Positions 61,325-64,000 of a DNA stretch of 64,000 nt are shown in pieces (within the stretch, counting starts at the first letter, position 1; each line of letters begins with the position of its first letter). The translations under genes were made by a program, and so were the position numbers. Where the stretch lies: contig NC_080056.1 in the NCBI RefSeq assembly GCF_026212465.1, positions 21,048,017 through 21,112,016 on the forward strand, in the 5' to 3' direction. The notes under the pieces were generated by a model. That model did no database searches. It worked only from the letters and a program-made list of their open reading frames with translations, and was not told where the DNA came from. Source of the DNA: Amaranthus tricolor. Taxonomy: Eukaryota; Streptophyta; Magnoliopsida; Caryophyllales; Amaranthaceae.

Positions 61325-62960
61325 GATTCTTACTTGTCCTTTTATTTTGTTGTAATTGATCTAAGACTAATGCAAGCTGAGTGAGAATTTTTTGATTTTG
61401 AGCTCTTAGTTCTTCAACTTCTTCATTTTTTTTTAAAAAAGTTGGGAAGCAACCTCATCATTTCATTTTTGTAATTGGGAAGTAATCTCATCATTTTTTC
61501 ACATAACCTCATCACTTTTTCTCTCAACAGACAATAGGTAGGATTTAAGCCCCATAACATCACTTGAAGTACCACCAAAATCACTTATCATGTTGTTTCG
61601 TAATTGAGCTTCAATACCAAACACGTGAGATCTACTAACCCCATGACCATAACCAACAACTCATTAGGTTTGTCTTGTTGATACATTATCACATTAAAAA
61701 AGTCTGTCACAATCACCTCATGAGGTGGTTTCGAATCACGTAAACGTTCATTAACCCTACTTTCAGCAATGTTCTATAACAATACAAAAGTATAAATGAA
61801 ATATGCAATCACATTTGTCATAATGATAAATGTTTCCAATTCAATACTCTTATATACCATGAATTCTTGAGTGGATGTACCCTCTACATAACCACCACTC
61901 TTTGTAGTGTGTGTACGTTTCCACATTTCTAGCCCACTAGGTTCTCTGTGATTCAACATAACCTATTTAAAAGTAACGGATTATCCCAAAGTAATAAACT
62001 TATCACAAATATAGGCATCATAAATAAAATTTAAGTAACCTAGCAACATCAAAAACAAGCAAATGCAATTGTCTCATTATAAGCAATAACAATAATTGTA
62101 TTCATACTTACAAATTCAGTTTTCCATTGAGCATAACTCTTTGACCCAGTAGTATGTACTTGATTATGAATTTCACGAGCTCTTTTTCGCAGTGTTGATA
62201 ATTCCTATCAATGTTAAATTATTAGTTTGTAACCTGGTCAATATAAAACTTAAATTTATGTTAAATATGTTATAATACACTATTTACAAATACCTTGAAC
62301 TTTTCTGAGGTCCAGTAAGAAACCAAGCTAACCCACTGTTCTTTTATCACATTTTTAGGCATATTCTCAATTATCTTCTCCTTTGTCACATTAGGCTGAT
62401 AATAGTCCCTTTGAAGCTCCCACTTGTAATGCTTCCACTTCATATTTATATGTGACAATATCATTCGACGAAACTCTTTTGTATCAGGTAACACAAATTT
62501 ATCCTATACATATGGTGAGAATCTCCTTTGTCAAATAAGCATATGGTGAGAATTGTAATATCAAATTATAATAATAAAGAATGTTTAATGCATACCCAAA
62601 CCGTTTTAATCATCCTTTGCTTGTAATGATCATCAACAGTACACACTTCCAATTTTGTGCTCCATGTGGACAAAAGGTTCCATCTTTTGACAATTCAGAC
62701 AGAAAATGAACAAGTCCCCCCCCCCTTCTAATTGATTGATCATATTCATTAAAATGAAAAATGATCCTTCTTCTTGATGGTAAGCACCAAACATTCTTGG
62801 CAACTATAGTCCCCTCTATTATTCCTAATTTGGGAGGCTCATTCTCTATTATCTCTGCTCAATCAACAAAAAAATTAACTATAAATACATAATTTGTATC
62901 AAATATGCATATTATGATCATTCAAGTATGTATACCTTCTACTTGGACAACCTCATCTGG
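61325..62960 (-). pseudogene. CACTA TnpA-like (Transposase_24) gene relic
   Basis: TnpA-type proteins bind subterminal repeats and assist transposition. Exon-sized - strand pieces run in order: EPPKLGIIEGTIVAKNVW and RRIIFHFNEYDQSI (62700-62850), VLPDTKEFRRMILSHINMKW with EQWVSLVSYWTSEK (62270-62494), ELSTLRKRAREIHNQ and TTGSKSYAQWK (62110-62205), EPSGLEMWKRTHTTKSGGY (61830-61960), and a C-terminal coiled-coil-like stretch (VERKSDEVM, EVEELRAQNQKILTQLALVL; 61340-61560). The WVSLV-YW-SEK words fit the Transposase_24 family. In-frame stops near 61480-61545 and a broken frame near 62715, at a poly-C run, show decay. Confidence 0.65.
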
Positions 62961-62995
62961 ATCCACATCTATATTTTCTTTCCAATGAACATGGT

Positions 62996-63171
62996 GTAAG
63001 TTGGAAAGTCGTTAATTGTCCACGTTAAAGCTGCTTGAAGCTTGAAATTCACATTAGTGTACGAATCAAAAACATTGACGCCTTTCCACAACAATTTAAA
63101 CTCATGTATCAAAGGACGCACATAAATGTCAATATTATTCCCTGGCCCTTCGTTAGACGATAATCACTTTA
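62996..63171 (-). pseudogene. TnpD remnant of the second CACTA element
   Basis: The segment GPGNNIDIYVRPLIHEFKLL followed by NFKLQAALTWTINDFPTY corresponds to the middle of the TnpD core (compare the NDIDVYVAPLAKDL segment of the 17.8-25.9 kb element). Both sides of this piece are missing, so most of the transposase has been deleted. Confidence 0.75.
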
Positions 63172-64000
63172 ACCAATTTTCATTTTGTTTAATAATTTAC
63201 AAGAAATTTACAAGAAAAGTATAAGGCCCTAACTCAATTTCACACCTGGTACAGAAAATTACAAGAAAGAAAACGAAAAAAAAAGAGAAATAACACAAAA
63301 AAAAAAGGAAATTCTGCTACAAGAAATTCACAAGAAACGAAACAAAAAGGTAAAAACGAAATTCTGAAGAAACAAAAAGAAACAAAACGAAATTATGATC
63401 CAGAAATTCATAAGAAATACTCAAGAAACAAAAACAAATCCAGCCTTAAAACAAAAAGAAATAATTTACAGGAATTTACAAGACTGGCCTTTCATTTCTC
63501 AAGAATGCGGTAGCATGCTACTTCTTCACAAATTGATCACATTACAATCACGGGCATTATCAAGCAAAAGAATAACCCAAAGAAATGAAAGGCATTCTGT
63601 AAGCTATTTTGGGCGAGTATGGACATACTTCTAGTAGAACATCAAAATAAAGAATTAGACAATTTATCAGGAAATACGATCACGTTTACATACCAGCTAA
63701 GAAGGCTACCCAACATGTTTAAACAAAGACTAGATCAAAGATAATTAATAAGAGAACAACTATATTTGATCTCATCACAGAAAACTTAAGGATTCTTAAC
63801 AGATCATAATTCATGAGTATACTCATTGACCGCTAACCATTATCAAGCAAAAGGGAGCGGCCCAGTGCACAAAGCGTTTGTATGTAGGTAAACATTTGAA
63901 AAAACAAATGATAGTGCCAAAAATTCAGGATCTAGTAGACATATTTCTACTGGCTCTAAATAGTCATTCAATTAAGTCTAAAGCTATATATTGGTGTACA
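63172..64000. other. A-rich stretch to the window end
   Basis: Positions 63200-63470 are A-rich degenerate repeats of ACAAGAAA / GAAACAAAA words. The ORF at 63395-63634 arises partly from them and has no recognisable domain. Nothing else can be named; the right half of the second CACTA element may lie beyond. Confidence 0.4.

Larger units (their letters stand above)
60258..63171 (-). mobile_element. Second CACTA element, partial
   Basis: The left end CACTACTAAAAAACACG (60258) is followed by TTTTCGACGG / TTTCCGACGC subterminal words in both orientations to about 60600. The - strand then carries a TnpA-like multi-exon gene (61325-62960), and a short TnpD remnant directly upstream (62996-63171). 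The rest of TnpD and the right terminus are not seen in the window. I infer either a large internal deletion or truncation. Confidence 0.7.

Overview
The window looks like a repeat-rich, gene-poor stretch of a flowering-plant nuclear genome. I see no intact host gene, no rRNA or tRNA gene and no CRISPR array. The evidence for a plant is the set of element families (L1-type LINE with DUF4283 ORF1, Ty1-copia, Tekay/Del-like Ty3-gypsy termini, EnSpm/CACTA with TnpD and Ulp1-like genes, DUF659/BED hAT, a FAR1/MULE-type zinc knuckle) and an exon pair that reads as a plant long-chain acyl-CoA synthetase. A dicot, perhaps in Caryophyllales, is only an impression.

Layout. 1-2844: eroded LTR-retroelement pieces. 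2846-7519: decayed LINE on the + strand with A-rich tail and an ATGA overlap between ORF1 and ORF2. 7520-14365: AT-rich DNA without genes, holding a 568-bp non-autonomous hAT element (10182-10749) with a perfect 8-bp target duplication. 14366-14661: small foldback element with palindromic ends and a doubled core. 16782-17460 and 25945-26100: parts of an old copia element split by an 8.1-kb CACTA element (17846-25941, ATA target duplication) whose TnpD and Ulp1-bearing second gene run on the - strand. 26393-26989: a short inverted-repeat element and a two-exon acyl-CoA synthetase fragment. 29258-34187: copia element with 141-bp LTRs and a damaged gag-pol. 35093-38525: hAT element with a nearly full transposase relic, the larger relative of the 568-bp element. 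39177-59136: relic of a small CACTA-like element, split by an 18.5-kb insertion. 59137-64000: microsatellites, a FAR1/MULE zinc-knuckle relic and part of another CACTA element.

The most striking object is 39990-58526: LTR-internal-LTR-internal-LTR, three LTRs of about 3.3 kb and two internal domains of exactly 4312 bp, all nearly identical and flanked as a whole by one 5-bp duplication (AAAAT). The internal domains carry primer-binding and polypurine sites but no recognisable gag or pol, so this is a LARD (large retrotransposon derivative) in tandem, with Tekay-like ends. It must be mobilised, if at all, by proteins from elsewhere.

How the parts relate: almost everything here is layered transposition. 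The hAT pair shows a parent and its internally deleted derivative; each retains an end or region the other lacks. The CACTA element interrupts an older copia, and the LARD interrupts an older CACTA relic. All transposase and polymerase reading frames I could follow carry stops, frameshifts or lost key residues. Coordinates of element ends are from direct reading; family names come from remembered motifs and were not checked by database search.
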